Numbered from the stretch's first letter, positions 1 to 9,443 are shown. The stretch is DNA of 50,123 bases from Mucilaginibacter sp. (GCF_028287845.1 NZ_JAQBOW010000103.1:1-50123), one strand, 5' to 3'. Notes: generated from the sequence alone by a model not told the origin. Made by a program: numbers and translations.

Positions 1-1113
1 TTTCGGCTGGGTGGCAGAACAACTCCTTTGTTTAATAAATCCATCTATTTAGAAGGTTTTTCTGCTTATGGAACTAAGGATCATATATTCAAATATTACT
101 TTGGCAGCACCTTTTCTTTTAATCAGAAACCTTATTACCAGTTTCCAAATGATTATTTGAAAGTTAGCTACCAGTATGATACTGACATACCGGGCCAAAA
201 CTTTTTAATTCAAAAGTCGCAAAGTATACTTTTATCAATTCGGCGGGGGACGAGTGATTTTTGGTTGTATAATAAAATTTTTAGAGTCGATTATGTAAAA
301 GATTTTGAAAATCACTTTTCCTATAATGTTGAATTTAAGAACTGGAATCAGCAACCTGCAGGTGCACTTAATTATCAGATCAATAATCAGGCTAACAGCC
401 CGGTACAAAATTTAACCACTACTGAATTTGATCTGGGTCTAAGATATGCACCTAATGAACATATTATGCAGGGCACCATGTACCGGCATACTATCTATAG
501 TAAATACCCCATTTTCAACATGCAGATTAACCACGGATTCAGCGGAATACTTAACGGATCTTATAGTTATACGAACGTAAGCGCAAGTATCGGTAAGCGT
601 TTTTACCTATCTCAGTTGGGTTATACTGACATTACCCTTCAGGGAGGGATTTTACTTGGCCAGGTTCCGTTCCCCTTGCTGAATATAATTCCGGCTAATC
701 AAACCTACCTGTATGACCCTAACGCTTACAATATGATGAACTTTTTGGAGTTTGTGAGCGATCATTATGCCGGGTTAAACCTGACGCATAGTTTTGGAGG
801 GTTCTTTTTAAATAAAGTGCCATTGATTGATCATCTTAAATGGAGAGAATATCTTTCGCTTAAAATTTTATATGGGGGCCTGCGCAATGAAAATAATCCG
901 CGGTATACCGCCAATTTATATCAGTTCCCAGTTAGTTCAAGTGGCGTACCGGCAACTTATTCGCTCGGTAATACGCCTTATATAGAAGCAGGAGTGGGCA
1001 TAGGAAATATATTTAAATTAGTACGGATCGATTTGATCCGCAGGTTTAATTATCTTGATCATCCCGGTATAACGCCTTATGGCCTCCGTTTCAGTTTTAG
1101 TCCCGATTTTTAA
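1..1113 (+). CDS. DUF5686-family outer-membrane beta-barrel protein, C-terminal part (5' end outside window)
   Basis: The frame is open from base 1, so the gene begins upstream; about 370 C-terminal residues are visible. They show the alternating aromatic/hydrophobic and polar strands of an outer-membrane beta-barrel, and the last residues (GLRFSFSPDF) end in a phenylalanine, as outer-membrane barrels usually do. The stretch with GTMYRHTIYSKYPIF and the pattern after it look like the C-terminal half of the DUF5686/carboxypeptidase-like-regulatory-domain proteins common in Bacteroidota. In that family a short N-terminal beta-sandwich precedes the barrel; it would lie outside the window. Function is unknown. 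The stop is 10 bp before the likely start of the DedA-glycosyltransferase gene, so the two are probably co-transcribed. Confidence 0.75.
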   Translation, partial: FRLGGRTTPLFNKSIYLEGFSAYGTKDHIFKYYFGSTFSFNQKPYYQFPNDYLKVSYQYDTDIPGQNFLIQKSQSILLSIRRGTSDFWLYNKIFRVDYVKDFENHFSYNVEFKNWNQQPAGALNYQINNQANSPVQNLTTTEFDLGLRYAPNEHIMQGTMYRHTIYSKYPIFNMQINHGFSGILNGSYSYTNVSASIGKRFYLSQLGYTDITLQGGILLGQVPFPLLNIIPANQTYLYDPNAYNMMNFLEFVSDHYAGLNLTHSFGGFFLNKVPLIDHLKWREYLSLKILYGGLRNENNPRYTANLYQFPVSSSGVPATYSLGNTPYIEAGVGIGNIFKLVRIDLIRRFNYLDHPGITPYGLRFSFSPDF

Positions 1114-1123
1114 TAAAAAAAAT

Positions 1124-2824
1124 ATGCCACCCCAAATCGTTCAGCTAATTAGCTCTTATAGCTATCTGGCTTTATTTCTACTAATTTATTTACAGGAAAT
1201 AGGCGTTCCTATCCCCCTACCCAATGAGCTGTTGATGTTATTCGCGGGTTATTTATCTTTTAAAGGGATACTTTTTTTTCCGGCAGTGCTGCTATGCATC
1301 ATTACCGCGGATTTTACGGGAACAATTACCTTATATCTGCTGTTTTACTTTTGCGGTAATTACCTAATGGCACATAAACCCAAATGGATTCCTTTATCCG
1401 ATTCAACCCTTGATAGGTTACAGCAAAAAGTTACCCAGGGTGGCTGGTGGGCTGTATTTTTGTGCAGGATCACCCCTTTTATAAGGGGTTATACTTCAGT
1501 AGTTTCCGGCCTTTTGCGCTTAAAGCCGAAATGGTTTATGCCGATAGCGGGCATATCCTCCATCCTGGTGTGCGGAACCTATATAACACTTGGAGAAATA
1601 TCCGGCCCTTATTGGAATGAAGTCGCAATTAAACTTAATCATTTCAGGTATGAGGCTCTCGGCTTAGTATTGTTGATTATCTCCATAATCGGCATAACCA
1701 GACTAAGCACTATCTTAAAAGAAAAAAAGAAGGCAAAAGAAAAACTGCAATATGAAAAGGACCGGTTCATCAGGCTGCATATGGTATCAGAAACCGCCTG
1801 GGTTACGCAGGGACAAGGCGTACATACTGCCTATATAGAATTAATGGAACTACTGGCCGGCGACCGGGATATTATTCTCACTGTAAACGGGGAAGGAAAA
1901 GGAAATATTTTCCACTCCCATACTTATGGGCCATACTATTTCTGGAAGGGATGGGCCTACAAAGGCAGGCGCATCCTTACCGCGCATGTAATACCGGATT
2001 CCAGTAAAGGCACTATTCCTTTTTGGAAACAACTATTTCCGCTAACCAGCCTGTACTTAAAAATGGTTTATTCTTTTGCCGATGTCGTGATCGCTATTTC
2101 ACCTACGGTTGAAAAGGCGATTAAGGATTTAGGTGTAAAATCTGACATTGTACGAATATATAACCCCGTATTGACGGAAAACTGGGCAAGAACACCCGAA
2201 AACAGGCAAATAGGCAGGAAGCTTCTGGGGATTAAACCAAATGAAAAATTGATATTGGGGGTTGGGCAGTTGCAGGAAAGAAAAGGAGTAGAAGATTTTA
2301 TTGATATGGCAATAGCCATGCCTGATCAAAAATTTGTATGGGTGGGTGGCCGCCCCTGGGGAATGTTCACCGAAGGCGTCCAGCGGATAAACAACCGGAT
2401 CGAAAACGCCCCCGCCAATATTTTCTTTACCGGTTTAAAGGCAATTGAGGATATGCCGCCCCTATATGCCGCAGCTGATGTTTTTTTATTCCCGTCCTAT
2501 CAGGAAAATTGCCCACTGGCACCTTTAGAAGCGGCGGCGGCAGGTTTGCCGGTGGTATACAGGGATATTAAGGAATATACTACCTTATACCGGGCACCTT
2601 ATTTGAGGGCTACTGATACGGCCGCATTTATAAAAACCGCGCAGCGATTGATTGACGATCCGGACTATTACTGTGAGTCTGTTAAGACCTCCTGTCAGCT
2701 GATAGCAGAATTTGATAAAGAAAAAATAAAAAATGAATTGATAAGCCTTTACAGGCAAACGCTTGATAAATATTTTGAAGAAAATAAGTGGGGCAGTATA
2801 TCAAGCACGTGGGCGAAACATTAG
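1124..2824 (+). CDS. DedA/VTT membrane protein fused to a GT4 glycosyltransferase
   Basis: 566 residues from the ATG at 1124, which follows the upstream stop by 10 bp. An in-frame ATG at 1079 would overlap the upstream gene by 35 bp and add residues unlike a DedA N-terminus. Residues about 1-195 are a DedA/VTT (SNARE-associated) membrane domain with several hydrophobic segments and the conserved CRITPFIRG motif near 114-122. A lysine-rich linker (about 199-215) leads to a GT-B glycosyltransferase domain (about 218-560) with TQGQG near 228-232, HSHTYGP near 264-270, GVGQLQERKG, and the E-x7-E motif at E461/E469. The GT half resembles Firmicutes diacylglycerol glycosyltransferases from memory of that family. 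DedA proteins act in lipid transport or scrambling, so a role in making and moving a membrane glycolipid is inferred. Fusion of the two is unusual. Confidence 0.85.
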   Translation: MPPQIVQLISSYSYLALFLLIYLQEIGVPIPLPNELLMLFAGYLSFKGILFFPAVLLCIITADFTGTITLYLLFYFCGNYLMAHKPKWIPLSDSTLDRLQQKVTQGGWWAVFLCRITPFIRGYTSVVSGLLRLKPKWFMPIAGISSILVCGTYITLGEISGPYWNEVAIKLNHFRYEALGLVLLIISIIGITRLSTILKEKKKAKEKLQYEKDRFIRLHMVSETAWVTQGQGVHTAYIELMELLAGDRDIILTVNGEGKGNIFHSHTYGPYYFWKGWAYKGRRILTAHVIPDSSKGTIPFWKQLFPLTSLYLKMVYSFADVVIAISPTVEKAIKDLGVKSDIVRIYNPVLTENWARTPENRQIGRKLLGIKPNEKLILGVGQLQERKGVEDFIDMAIAMPDQKFVWVGGRPWGMFTEGVQRINNRIENAPANIFFTGLKAIEDMPPLYAAADVFLFPSYQENCPLAPLEAAAAGLPVVYRDIKEYTTLYRAPYLRATDTAAFIKTAQRLIDDPDYYCESVKTSCQLIAEFDKEKIKNELISLYRQTLDKYFEENKWGSISSTWAKH

Positions 2825-2868
2825 CCCACTATATTTTAAAATACTAATTATTTCGATAATGCGAGGAC

Positions 2869-4434
2869 TTACTTTGGTGATTGGTATCCTTTATATCCCT
2901 TAAGTCTGAAAACATAATACTTTTTACAAACCATTCCGCTTCTGTACTCGGGAAATATCAGGGCCATATCATGAGTTTTAAAACTGTTAAATACCTTATT
3001 AGAGGTTTTATAGCTAAATAAATTTGAAGGACAAATATAATAAGCATCATCTCCGTACTTTAATGATTTCTTGTAATTATTCATCAAATAATATTGATGC
3101 AAATCCCAAATATTACCAAAACCATAAGTTTGTTGCCCCGTAGGATGGGCCATATAGAAGTCGACATGGGCTCCGGGAATCCAATTGGTAATAATTATGG
3201 GAGCTCCGACAGGCATTGTTTTTTTTGCTACATCACTTTTATATAAAGAATCGTATTTTATTCCGGCTGTTTTCCAGCCATATATATCTAAAGTCAAATC
3301 ATTCGCGCCAACTTTCATTCCTTGCTTTTCTGCCGATAATGTGCCTGGAAAATAGTTGATGAGCATCAACTGGGAGATGGCTATAAAGATGGAATAGCCT
3401 ATGGCTGATTTTAAAATAGTTGGTAGTTTGCCTGCTATGCTTTTTTCCCGGGAAGCCAATTTAATGGCCGGTAAAATTAATAATAGGCTAAATGCCGGAC
3501 CGGGCCAATGTGGTAATGTCTCCCGAAAAAGAGATAAAAACACCAAAATCACAATCAGCGGTAAACCGCAAAACAACAATATTTGAATATGTTTTTTATC
3601 AACTGTTGAATTGCCTTTCAAGACCCAATAAATACCGCTAAAGACCAGAAAATAATGAATTGGGCCGGTAGAAAAAATTACTTCTGACAGGGTTTTCAAA
3701 AACATTCCCACATGCCACCCTGCCCCTGCCAGGCTTATCCGACTGCTATGAAATTTATAAGTAATAAAATCATGCTGAATGTTCCAGATAATAATAGGAG
3801 AAATAATAATGAAGGTAATGCCAAGTGATAAGTAAACGTATAAATTTTTGAGCCGGCTACGATCAAACACCAAAAGGTATGAACCTATTCCAAACCATAA
3901 AAAAACACCATGAACCTTGCTCATGATACATAGTCCTGATACTATACCAAATAAACACCAAAGCAAAGGGTATTTGGGGTGATCCGGAGGCATCTGAATA
4001 ATCTTTACCAGCAGCAATACGCCAGATAGCCAAAATATCATTTGAGGGCTGTCTGGTAAAATAAAAACCCCAATTTCAATACTTGAATAAATGGAAGTTG
4101 TATAAAGCAATGCGGCAAACCAGCCGGTTCGTTCATCTTTAATTAGCGTGCCTAATTTAAAGATGAGCCAGGTACAAACAGCACAAGACATAACAGCGCC
4201 TAAACGAACGAAGAGCTCTGCATGTATTAAATTCATGGTTGTTAGCCGAATGAGCCAGGCAACCATAGGAGGGTGATCAAAATAGTTCCATTGAAGCTTT
4301 GTTGATAAAGCCCAATAATAAACCTCTACATTGCCCAATTCCAAAGAGGATGCAACAATAAGCCTTACCAGGGTAGAAATGGCGATTAACCAAAAAAGCT
4401 TTTTTTGATAATTCAAAATGACTTGATTTATCAT
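2869..4434 (-). CDS. GT39/ArnT-like integral membrane glycosyltransferase
   Basis: 521 residues from the ATG at 4434; one codon further upstream is TTG and is not needed. Many hydrophobic segments fill the first two thirds. The N-terminal loop has the acidic VEVYYWALS region followed by WNYFDHPPMVAWLIRLT, typical of the PMT_2/ArnT-like superfamily that moves a sugar from a polyprenyl-phosphate donor to lipid, glycan or protein on the outer face of the inner membrane. The C-terminal 150 residues form a soluble periplasmic domain. It is convergent with the DedA-glycosyltransferase gene, with only 44 bp between stops. Both act on membrane-linked sugars, but a shared pathway is only a guess. Substrate is unknown. 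Confidence 0.85.
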   Translation of the reverse strand: MINQVILNYQKKLFWLIAISTLVRLIVASSLELGNVEVYYWALSTKLQWNYFDHPPMVAWLIRLTTMNLIHAELFVRLGAVMSCAVCTWLIFKLGTLIKDERTGWFAALLYTTSIYSSIEIGVFILPDSPQMIFWLSGVLLLVKIIQMPPDHPKYPLLWCLFGIVSGLCIMSKVHGVFLWFGIGSYLLVFDRSRLKNLYVYLSLGITFIIISPIIIWNIQHDFITYKFHSSRISLAGAGWHVGMFLKTLSEVIFSTGPIHYFLVFSGIYWVLKGNSTVDKKHIQILLFCGLPLIVILVFLSLFRETLPHWPGPAFSLLLILPAIKLASREKSIAGKLPTILKSAIGYSIFIAISQLMLINYFPGTLSAEKQGMKVGANDLTLDIYGWKTAGIKYDSLYKSDVAKKTMPVGAPIIITNWIPGAHVDFYMAHPTGQQTYGFGNIWDLHQYYLMNNYKKSLKYGDDAYYICPSNLFSYKTSNKVFNSFKTHDMALIFPEYRSGMVCKKYYVFRLKGYKGYQSPK

Positions 4435-4658
4435 CAATTATAATAAAACAATTTGAATGCTTTTTGAAGTTATGGATTTCATGGTTGCAATAATTCTATG
4501 ACTCATCAAACCATTGCCTTATAAATAATTGAATTATAATATGTTTACACTTTTAAATATCTCCAAACAAAATCAAAATAGGTTGCAAAATAGTATATCA
4601 TAAATGACGGTATACTATGGTTTGCTTTCAGTTCAGAATTTCTTCTTCTTGTAAACGA

Positions 4659-5012
4659 TTAGCTTTTATCAATAAGAGCAAGATAATAGTTAAGCTTTTG
4701 TAGAATAATATCAACCGGCAGGTCTGCATTAGGATCAATTTGCGTGGATTCATATTTATCTTTTGGTTTAGTAACCTGCCTCTGTTCCTGCAAGCTTTTA
4801 TCAAGGCAAAAGCCCAGCATGAGCTTTTTACGGTTAAGCCATAAGTAGCCTATTTTTTTTCCTTTATAAGTAAAGAAAGGTATCTGAAACTTGCGTTCAT
4901 GGCAAATATCAGGATTGGCAAATAAAATAACATCCTTCAGCGCCAGCAGACAGCTTTGATACGGCTCGGGTTTAGACAGGTAATAAGACTCGAGTATAGT
5001 GTGCATCTCCAT
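4659..5012 (-). CDS. DUF1801 (YdhG-like) domain protein
   Basis: 117 residues if started at the ATG at 5012 (sequence MEMHT); a second ATG follows at 5006. A longer frame begins with TTG at 5045 and is not favoured. The pattern YYLSKPEPYQSCLLALKDVI, then a PFFTYKGKKIGYLWL segment, matches the small DUF1801 fold, an SCP2-like or iron-chaperone-like domain of unknown biochemical role. It sits 79 bp behind an AHSA1-type gene that in turn follows an AraC regulator, all on the same strand, a pairing often seen in Bacteroidota. The three probably form one transcription unit. No catalytic motif is visible. Confidence 0.75.
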   Translation of the reverse strand: MEMHTILESYYLSKPEPYQSCLLALKDVILFANPDICHERKFQIPFFTYKGKKIGYLWLNRKKLMLGFCLDKSLQEQRQVTKPKDKYESTQIDPNADLPVDIILQKLNYYLALIDKS

Positions 5013-5091
5013 TAAAACAACAGTATTTTCATTTACCCAAAACAATTCATTATTACAAACTGCACTCCGGCTTGAAGGTCAACCACAACGG

Positions 5092-5541
5092 TTATACGGT
5101 ACTAGGCCGAAAAACGCCTTTTCCGGTAGTAAAATAGGAAAATAAACTTGTTTTTATCCAATGCGTCCAACCCGGAGCACAGTCTTTGTAACACTCAACT
5201 TCGGGTGTAAGACCTTCATGCTTAAACTTCAGATCTGTTACGCCATTATTTTCAGTGACATCAAAAATTAACTTGGTGTTAGCCCATTCCTTTTTATCCG
5301 CATACCAGGGCATGTTGCAATCGGTAACTAACCAAACAACTCTTTTACCGGGAATTAATTCTGCAACGGTAAAGTTAAAGAAGGAATCCCCGCCCATTTT
5401 TACTATAAATTGATCATTTTGTTTTTCGGAATTTCCACTAAAGGTTACTCCCCACCACTCAGGTAACTTGCTGATCATTTTGATCGCCTCGTCCGCACTA
5501 ATTTTTGCAGAAATACTGCTTATAAAATCGTTCTTTTCCAT
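5092..5541 (-). CDS. SRPBCC / AHSA1-type protein
   Basis: 149 residues from an ATG at 5541. The start (SISAKISADEAIKMISKLPEWW), the strand-rich middle (GDSFFNFTVAELIPGKRVVW) and the C-terminal helix with PGWTHWIKTSLFSYF fit the START/SRPBCC helix-grip fold of the AHSA1 (activator of Hsp90 ATPase homologue 1-like) branch. These proteins have a deep hydrophobic pocket and usually bind a small hydrophobic ligand; bacterial members are mostly uncharacterised. It lies 63 bp downstream of the AraC regulator gene and ahead of DUF1801. It is likely controlled by that regulator (inference). Confidence 0.85.
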   Translation of the reverse strand: MEKNDFISSISAKISADEAIKMISKLPEWWGVTFSGNSEKQNDQFIVKMGGDSFFNFTVAELIPGKRVVWLVTDCNMPWYADKKEWANTKLIFDVTENNGVTDLKFKHEGLTPEVECYKDCAPGWTHWIKTSLFSYFTTGKGVFRPSTV

Positions 5542-5604
5542 CTTATTTTATTTTTTATACAAAGATAGGGTCATGGCATCCCTAAGTATTGTACAAATCG
5601 GAAC

Positions 5605-6435
5605 TCAGCTCTTATATTGTTTGGTTGAGAGCTCATTCGTGCTGTTTTGAAGATCGGTTGGGGTAGATCCGGTGAACCTTTTAAATGCCCTAATAAAATG
5701 AGATTGATCGTGGTAGTTATGGTAAATTTGTTCCTTTAGGTTTTGTAATTTAACACCAGTTGAATACGCGTGGTAAAATTGTTTAAATCGGACGATCTCG
5801 GAAAGGTTTTTGGCACCTGTCCCCAAATGCTCCGAGAATTTTCGATGAAGCCAGCGCGAACTATAACCTGTTTCCTTTTCAAGTTGTGTAACAGTCAGCA
5901 AACCATCAGCACCCAATATTCGACCGATACAATAATCATAGATAGGGTCAGCCACCGTTTTCTCCAACTGTTTGATCAAAAAATTTTGCAGAAGCTGCAA
6001 TTTCAGATTTATAGAATTTGCTTCAACAAGTTGTGATTGAAGTTCTTCCGCGTGTTTGCCAATCAGGTCGGCCAGCTCTACAATTTGATTTTTGACCTCA
6101 GCGTACGATACGTTGAAAAAACGATATGCCCCGAGTGGGTTGAATTCTATAATTATTGTGCCAGTCTGCGCGTCTTCCTGGGAATCAAGAATGACAGGCA
6201 AATCAATCAGGCCCGTTAAACTTAGTTTATTTTCAGCTTGAATAAAGGTCTTATCGCCGATGCCGGCCACGATCCCGTTACGATAGGTAAGCGTTAATTT
6301 AAAATTTGCATTCGGGACGATCAGTTTTCTTTCCTTGGCGGGAAGACGGCCACTGCTTTCAAATACGTATATTTTTGCAACATACTGGCTTAGTAAAGGA
6401 TGTGGCGTGATAGGAATGAATCGGAAATCTGTCAT
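5605..6435 (-). CDS. AraC-family transcriptional regulator
   Basis: 276 residues from the ATG at 6435 (MTDFRFIPITPH). This start is chosen because GAGGAG lies about 6-8 bases upstream of it, an unusually good ribosome binding site for this phylum; longer frames begin at ATG 6456 or TTG 6459. The N-terminal part (about 1-150) is a sensor domain like DUF6597. The C-terminal 100 residues carry two helix-turn-helix motifs, including LEKETGYSSRWLHRKFSEHLG and IYHNYHDQSHFIRAFKRFTG followed by the STPTDL ending typical of AraC/XylS proteins. Its two downstream neighbours (AHSA1 and DUF1801) are probable targets. The effector is unknown. Confidence 0.9.
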   Translation of the reverse strand: MTDFRFIPITPHPLLSQYVAKIYVFESSGRLPAKERKLIVPNANFKLTLTYRNGIVAGIGDKTFIQAENKLSLTGLIDLPVILDSQEDAQTGTIIIEFNPLGAYRFFNVSYAEVKNQIVELADLIGKHAEELQSQLVEANSINLKLQLLQNFLIKQLEKTVADPIYDYCIGRILGADGLLTVTQLEKETGYSSRWLHRKFSEHLGTGAKNLSEIVRFKQFYHAYSTGVKLQNLKEQIYHNYHDQSHFIRAFKRFTGSTPTDLQNSTNELSTKQYKS

Positions 6436-6578
6436 TTGTTTCTCCTCGCAAAGCATCAATGCTCATTAAAGATAAGAGTAAGAAATGCTTTCTCCAATTT
6501 TTATTGCAGAACGTATTTATAGGTGCTATAATTTAGTCATTTAGTTTTAATGAAACAAAAATAACCGGAACATTTCCC

Positions 6579-6595
6579 TATAACCATTTGTTATA
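6579..6595. promoter_or_regulatory. Short palindrome between AraC regulator and slipin
   Basis: TATAAC and GTTATA form a perfect 6-bp inverted repeat with a 5-base centre, 50 bp ahead of the slipin start and 140 bp ahead of the AraC start, in the spacer between the two divergent genes. An operator is possible but there is no other support. Confidence 0.25.
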
Positions 6596-6644
6596 AAGTG
6601 AGTTTACAGACCTACGATATAAACCACAAATAAGGAGGCGTCTG

Positions 6645-7553
6645 ATGAAAAGTAAAAGTTTTTTTCCTACAGTTATATTCTTCATAATTTTAGGAATAGG
6701 TTTGGCAATAACCTACTCCATGAAAGAGGGTTCAACTCCGACCGAAAGTACTATTGCGGCTGCAATTGTCCTGATAATCGCCTCATTTATTTCTTCGGCG
6801 ATTCAAATTGCTAATCCCTGGGAAAAAGCGGTGGTTCTGCGGCTGGGTAAATTTCAATCGCTAAGGGGGCCCGGGCTTTTTTTTATTATCCCAATCATAG
6901 ATATGATACCCTACTGGATTGATACCAGGGTAATCTCCACCTCTTTTAAGGCAGAAAAAACGCTTACCAAAGACACGGTTCCGGTTGATGTAGACGCGGT
7001 ATTATTTTGGAAAGTATTGGACCCGAAAAAAGCTGCACTTGAGGTGGCCGACTATAACAATGCCATCAACTGGGCTTCACAAACTGCTTTGCGGGATGTG
7101 ATCGGGAAGACCATGCTTTCGGAAATGCTTGAGGGAAGGGACAAGATCAGCGATGTGCTGCAAAAAATTATCGACGAACGCACGGAACCATGGGGGATCA
7201 ATGTCAATTCTGTTGAAGTTAAAGACGTTTTGATCCCTGCCTCATTAGAAAGTGCGATGTCCATGCAGGCCCAGGCAGAAAGAGAACGGCAGGCACGTGT
7301 AATTCTTGGTGATTCTGAACGACAAGTGGCTGAAAAATTTGCCGAAGCAGCCGAAGCTTATACCAACAACCCGGTAGCCTTGCATTTAAGGGCAATGAAT
7401 ATGCTCTATGAGGGATTGAAGCAAAACTCAACACTTGTAATTGTGCCTAGTTCGGCAATAGATACCATGCAGCTTGGCAACCTGGCAGGGATAACTGCAC
7501 TGGCAACCGGGGTAGAACAGAAAAACTTAAACCAGAAAGGTAGCAAAAAATAA
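6645..7553 (+). CDS. Slipin (SPFH/band-7 stomatin-like protein)
   Basis: 302 residues. Two hydrophobic segments (about 6-25 and 37-58) precede a band-7/PHB domain (about 58-230), recognisable from NPWEKAVVLRLGKFQSLRGPG, the DTVPVDVDAVLFWKV segment and the coiled AQAERERQARVILGDSERQ helix. Slipins build oligomeric scaffolds on the cytoplasmic membrane and are linked to membrane-domain organisation and proteolysis control. Many are next to an NfeD-type partner gene; none is present here. The start is fixed by a textbook AAGGAGG six bases before the ATG (6632-6638), which is rare in this phylum and contrasts with most neighbours. Confidence 0.92.
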   Translation: MKSKSFFPTVIFFIILGIGLAITYSMKEGSTPTESTIAAAIVLIIASFISSAIQIANPWEKAVVLRLGKFQSLRGPGLFFIIPIIDMIPYWIDTRVISTSFKAEKTLTKDTVPVDVDAVLFWKVLDPKKAALEVADYNNAINWASQTALRDVIGKTMLSEMLEGRDKISDVLQKIIDERTEPWGINVNSVEVKDVLIPASLESAMSMQAQAERERQARVILGDSERQVAEKFAEAAEAYTNNPVALHLRAMNMLYEGLKQNSTLVIVPSSAIDTMQLGNLAGITALATGVEQKNLNQKGSKK

Positions 7554-7675
7554 AGAGTAAAGGCTGCTTTTCAGCCCAGTTGCTCAACTTACTTACTAAT
7601 TAATTAGCTAATATACCACTTCCTGACCTGAAATTTACTTAAGAATACAGCGTTCATTTGTGAATACTATCAAAA

Positions 7676-9043
7676 ATGGCTGCAAACAAACACTATAAAA
7701 AATCATCACTCCTATTGCTCGCTTTTATCATGGGTTCGGCATTTAAACCTGCAGAAAAAACTGATGCTATTTTATTTACTCATGTAACATTCATAGACGG
7801 TAATGGTGGCAAACCGTTGTATAATGCGGATGTGCTGGTTAAAGGCAACAAAATAGCCGCTATAGGTAAAAACTTAAAAGCTAATAATGCTCGCATTATT
7901 GACCTGACAGGGAAAACAATAATACCCGCCCTAATCAGCGATCACGTTCATGTCGGATTGATTCGTGGGCCGGATAATAAAACCAATCCTTACACCCGAG
8001 ACAGGATTGTAAGTGAGCTTAAAAAATATGAAAGCTATGGGGTAGGTACAATTATGGTGATGGGTACCGATAGACCAATTATGTTTGATGGCGGCATCCG
8101 GGATTCGTCAATGTCCGAACTGCTGCCAGGCGCACGCCTGCATTCTGCCGGTTATGGTTTTGGTATGCCCGGCGGTGCGCCGCCGGTAGAAATGGGTATG
8201 ACTAAAGTTTACCGGCCATCTTCAGCAGCGCAAATTCCCCAGGAAATGGACAGCCTTGTACAGGTTAAGCCTGACCTGGTAAAATTATGGATCGATGATT
8301 TTAACGGTAAGTATAGCACCAAAATGTCACCTGCCATTTATAAAGCTATTATTGATGAGGCCCACAAAAAAGACCTGCGTGTTGCGGCCCATGTGTTTTA
8401 TCTTTCGGATGCGAGGCAACTGATCAATGACGGTGCGAATATCATCGCACACAGCATCAGGGATAGCGTAATAGATGACGCGCTGATGCAAAAAATGAAA
8501 GCAAATCACGTGGTATATATCCCTACACTATCGCTGGATGAATATGCTTATATCTATGCCCGCAGGCCCGATTGGATCAATGATCCTTTCTTTAAAGCAT
8601 CTCTGGAGCCGGGTGTGTATGAACTGATCACTTCTGAAAAATATCAGAATAACCTCAAAAACTCGCCCGCTTATGCCAAAAATATGGCTGCCTTTAGCAT
8701 TGCCTTAAAGAACCTCAAAAAGATCTACGACGCCGGCATCCTGGTTTGCCTGGGTACAGATTCTGGTGCGATGATGTTACGGGCACAGGGATTTTCGGAA
8801 CACCTGGAACTGGAGTTAATGGTACAGGCGGGGCTGACCCCGTTACAAGCGTTAACTGTTGCCACTAAAAATTCATCAGAGATGCTGCACATCGAAAAGC
8901 AATTTGGAACACTGCAAAAAGGAAAAATTGCAGACTTCATTATTCTGGATGGCAACCCTGCCGTTAATATTAAAAATACCCGCAAGATTTTAGCGGTATA
9001 CAAATCCGGCAAGGAAGTGAGCAACGGGCCATTAAGTAATTAA
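7676..9043 (+). CDS. Secreted amidohydrolase-family metal-dependent hydrolase
   Basis: 455 residues with an N-terminal signal segment (KKSSLLLLAFIMGSAF). Amidohydrolase hallmarks are present in order: the HxH metal pair H90/H92 in ISDHVHVG after the GKTIIPALI strand, K203 in LVKLWIDDF at the bridging-lysine position, H239, H259, and the final Asp D362 in CLGTDSG. The C-terminal KGKIADFIILDGNP strand closes the small beta-sandwich. The family hydrolyses amide or ester bonds in cyclic amides, dipeptides and related compounds; this member most resembles the imidazolonepropionase/prolidase-like group found in periplasms, but the substrate cannot be told. It stands alone. Confidence 0.9.
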   Translation: MAANKHYKKSSLLLLAFIMGSAFKPAEKTDAILFTHVTFIDGNGGKPLYNADVLVKGNKIAAIGKNLKANNARIIDLTGKTIIPALISDHVHVGLIRGPDNKTNPYTRDRIVSELKKYESYGVGTIMVMGTDRPIMFDGGIRDSSMSELLPGARLHSAGYGFGMPGGAPPVEMGMTKVYRPSSAAQIPQEMDSLVQVKPDLVKLWIDDFNGKYSTKMSPAIYKAIIDEAHKKDLRVAAHVFYLSDARQLINDGANIIAHSIRDSVIDDALMQKMKANHVVYIPTLSLDEYAYIYARRPDWINDPFFKASLEPGVYELITSEKYQNNLKNSPAYAKNMAAFSIALKNLKKIYDAGILVCLGTDSGAMMLRAQGFSEHLELELMVQAGLTPLQALTVATKNSSEMLHIEKQFGTLQKGKIADFIILDGNPAVNIKNTRKILAVYKSGKEVSNGPLSN

Positions 9044-9403
9044 TAGTTACATTCTGATTGCTCCGAATGAACCAACCAATTATTTTCTCATTTAACACCT
9101 ATCCGAGTATCGCACAATGCGATACCTTACCATTTTCAGCATACACTAACTCAAGCTAAATTCAATTAATAGCTTACGGACCTGCCTGCTCCTTCTTGTT
9201 TAAGGACTCCTAATTTCGTGAAGTTCTGAGCCAATTAATTATTTATTCAGCTCAAGTATAAGTAAAACATGAGCCGATTAGTGTTTTTAATCGACTCATA
9301 TTATTAGATATGTCCATCAAATTAAGGAATAACCACAAGTCAATGGTCAATTAACAAAATTAGAAAACCCGCACTTGCGCTCTTAAAAGGGACTTTTAAG
9401 CAT
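9044..9403. other. 360-bp spacer with one hairpin and no gene
   Basis: No credible coding frame. A 12-bp inverted repeat with one mismatch lies at 9269-9280 and 9288-9299 (7-base loop). It has no T-run on either strand long enough to call it an intrinsic terminator with confidence. The rest is AT-rich and featureless. Confidence 0.5.
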
Positions 9404-9431
9404 AAAAAAACCTCCTAGTAGTGCTAGGAGG
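9404..9431 (-). terminator. Intrinsic terminator of tRNA-Phe
   Basis: On the minus strand CCTCCTAG and CTAGGAGG form a perfect 8-bp stem (9411-9418 with 9424-9431) with a 5-base loop, followed by seven T (9410-9404). It lies 12 bp after the tRNA 3' end. Confidence 0.9.
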
Positions 9432-9443
9432 TCTGATTTTTTG

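Noticed and set aside
2068..2329. Two minus-strand frames inside the glycosyltransferase gene
   Set aside because: They are antisense shadows of the GT4 coding sequence with no recognisable features.
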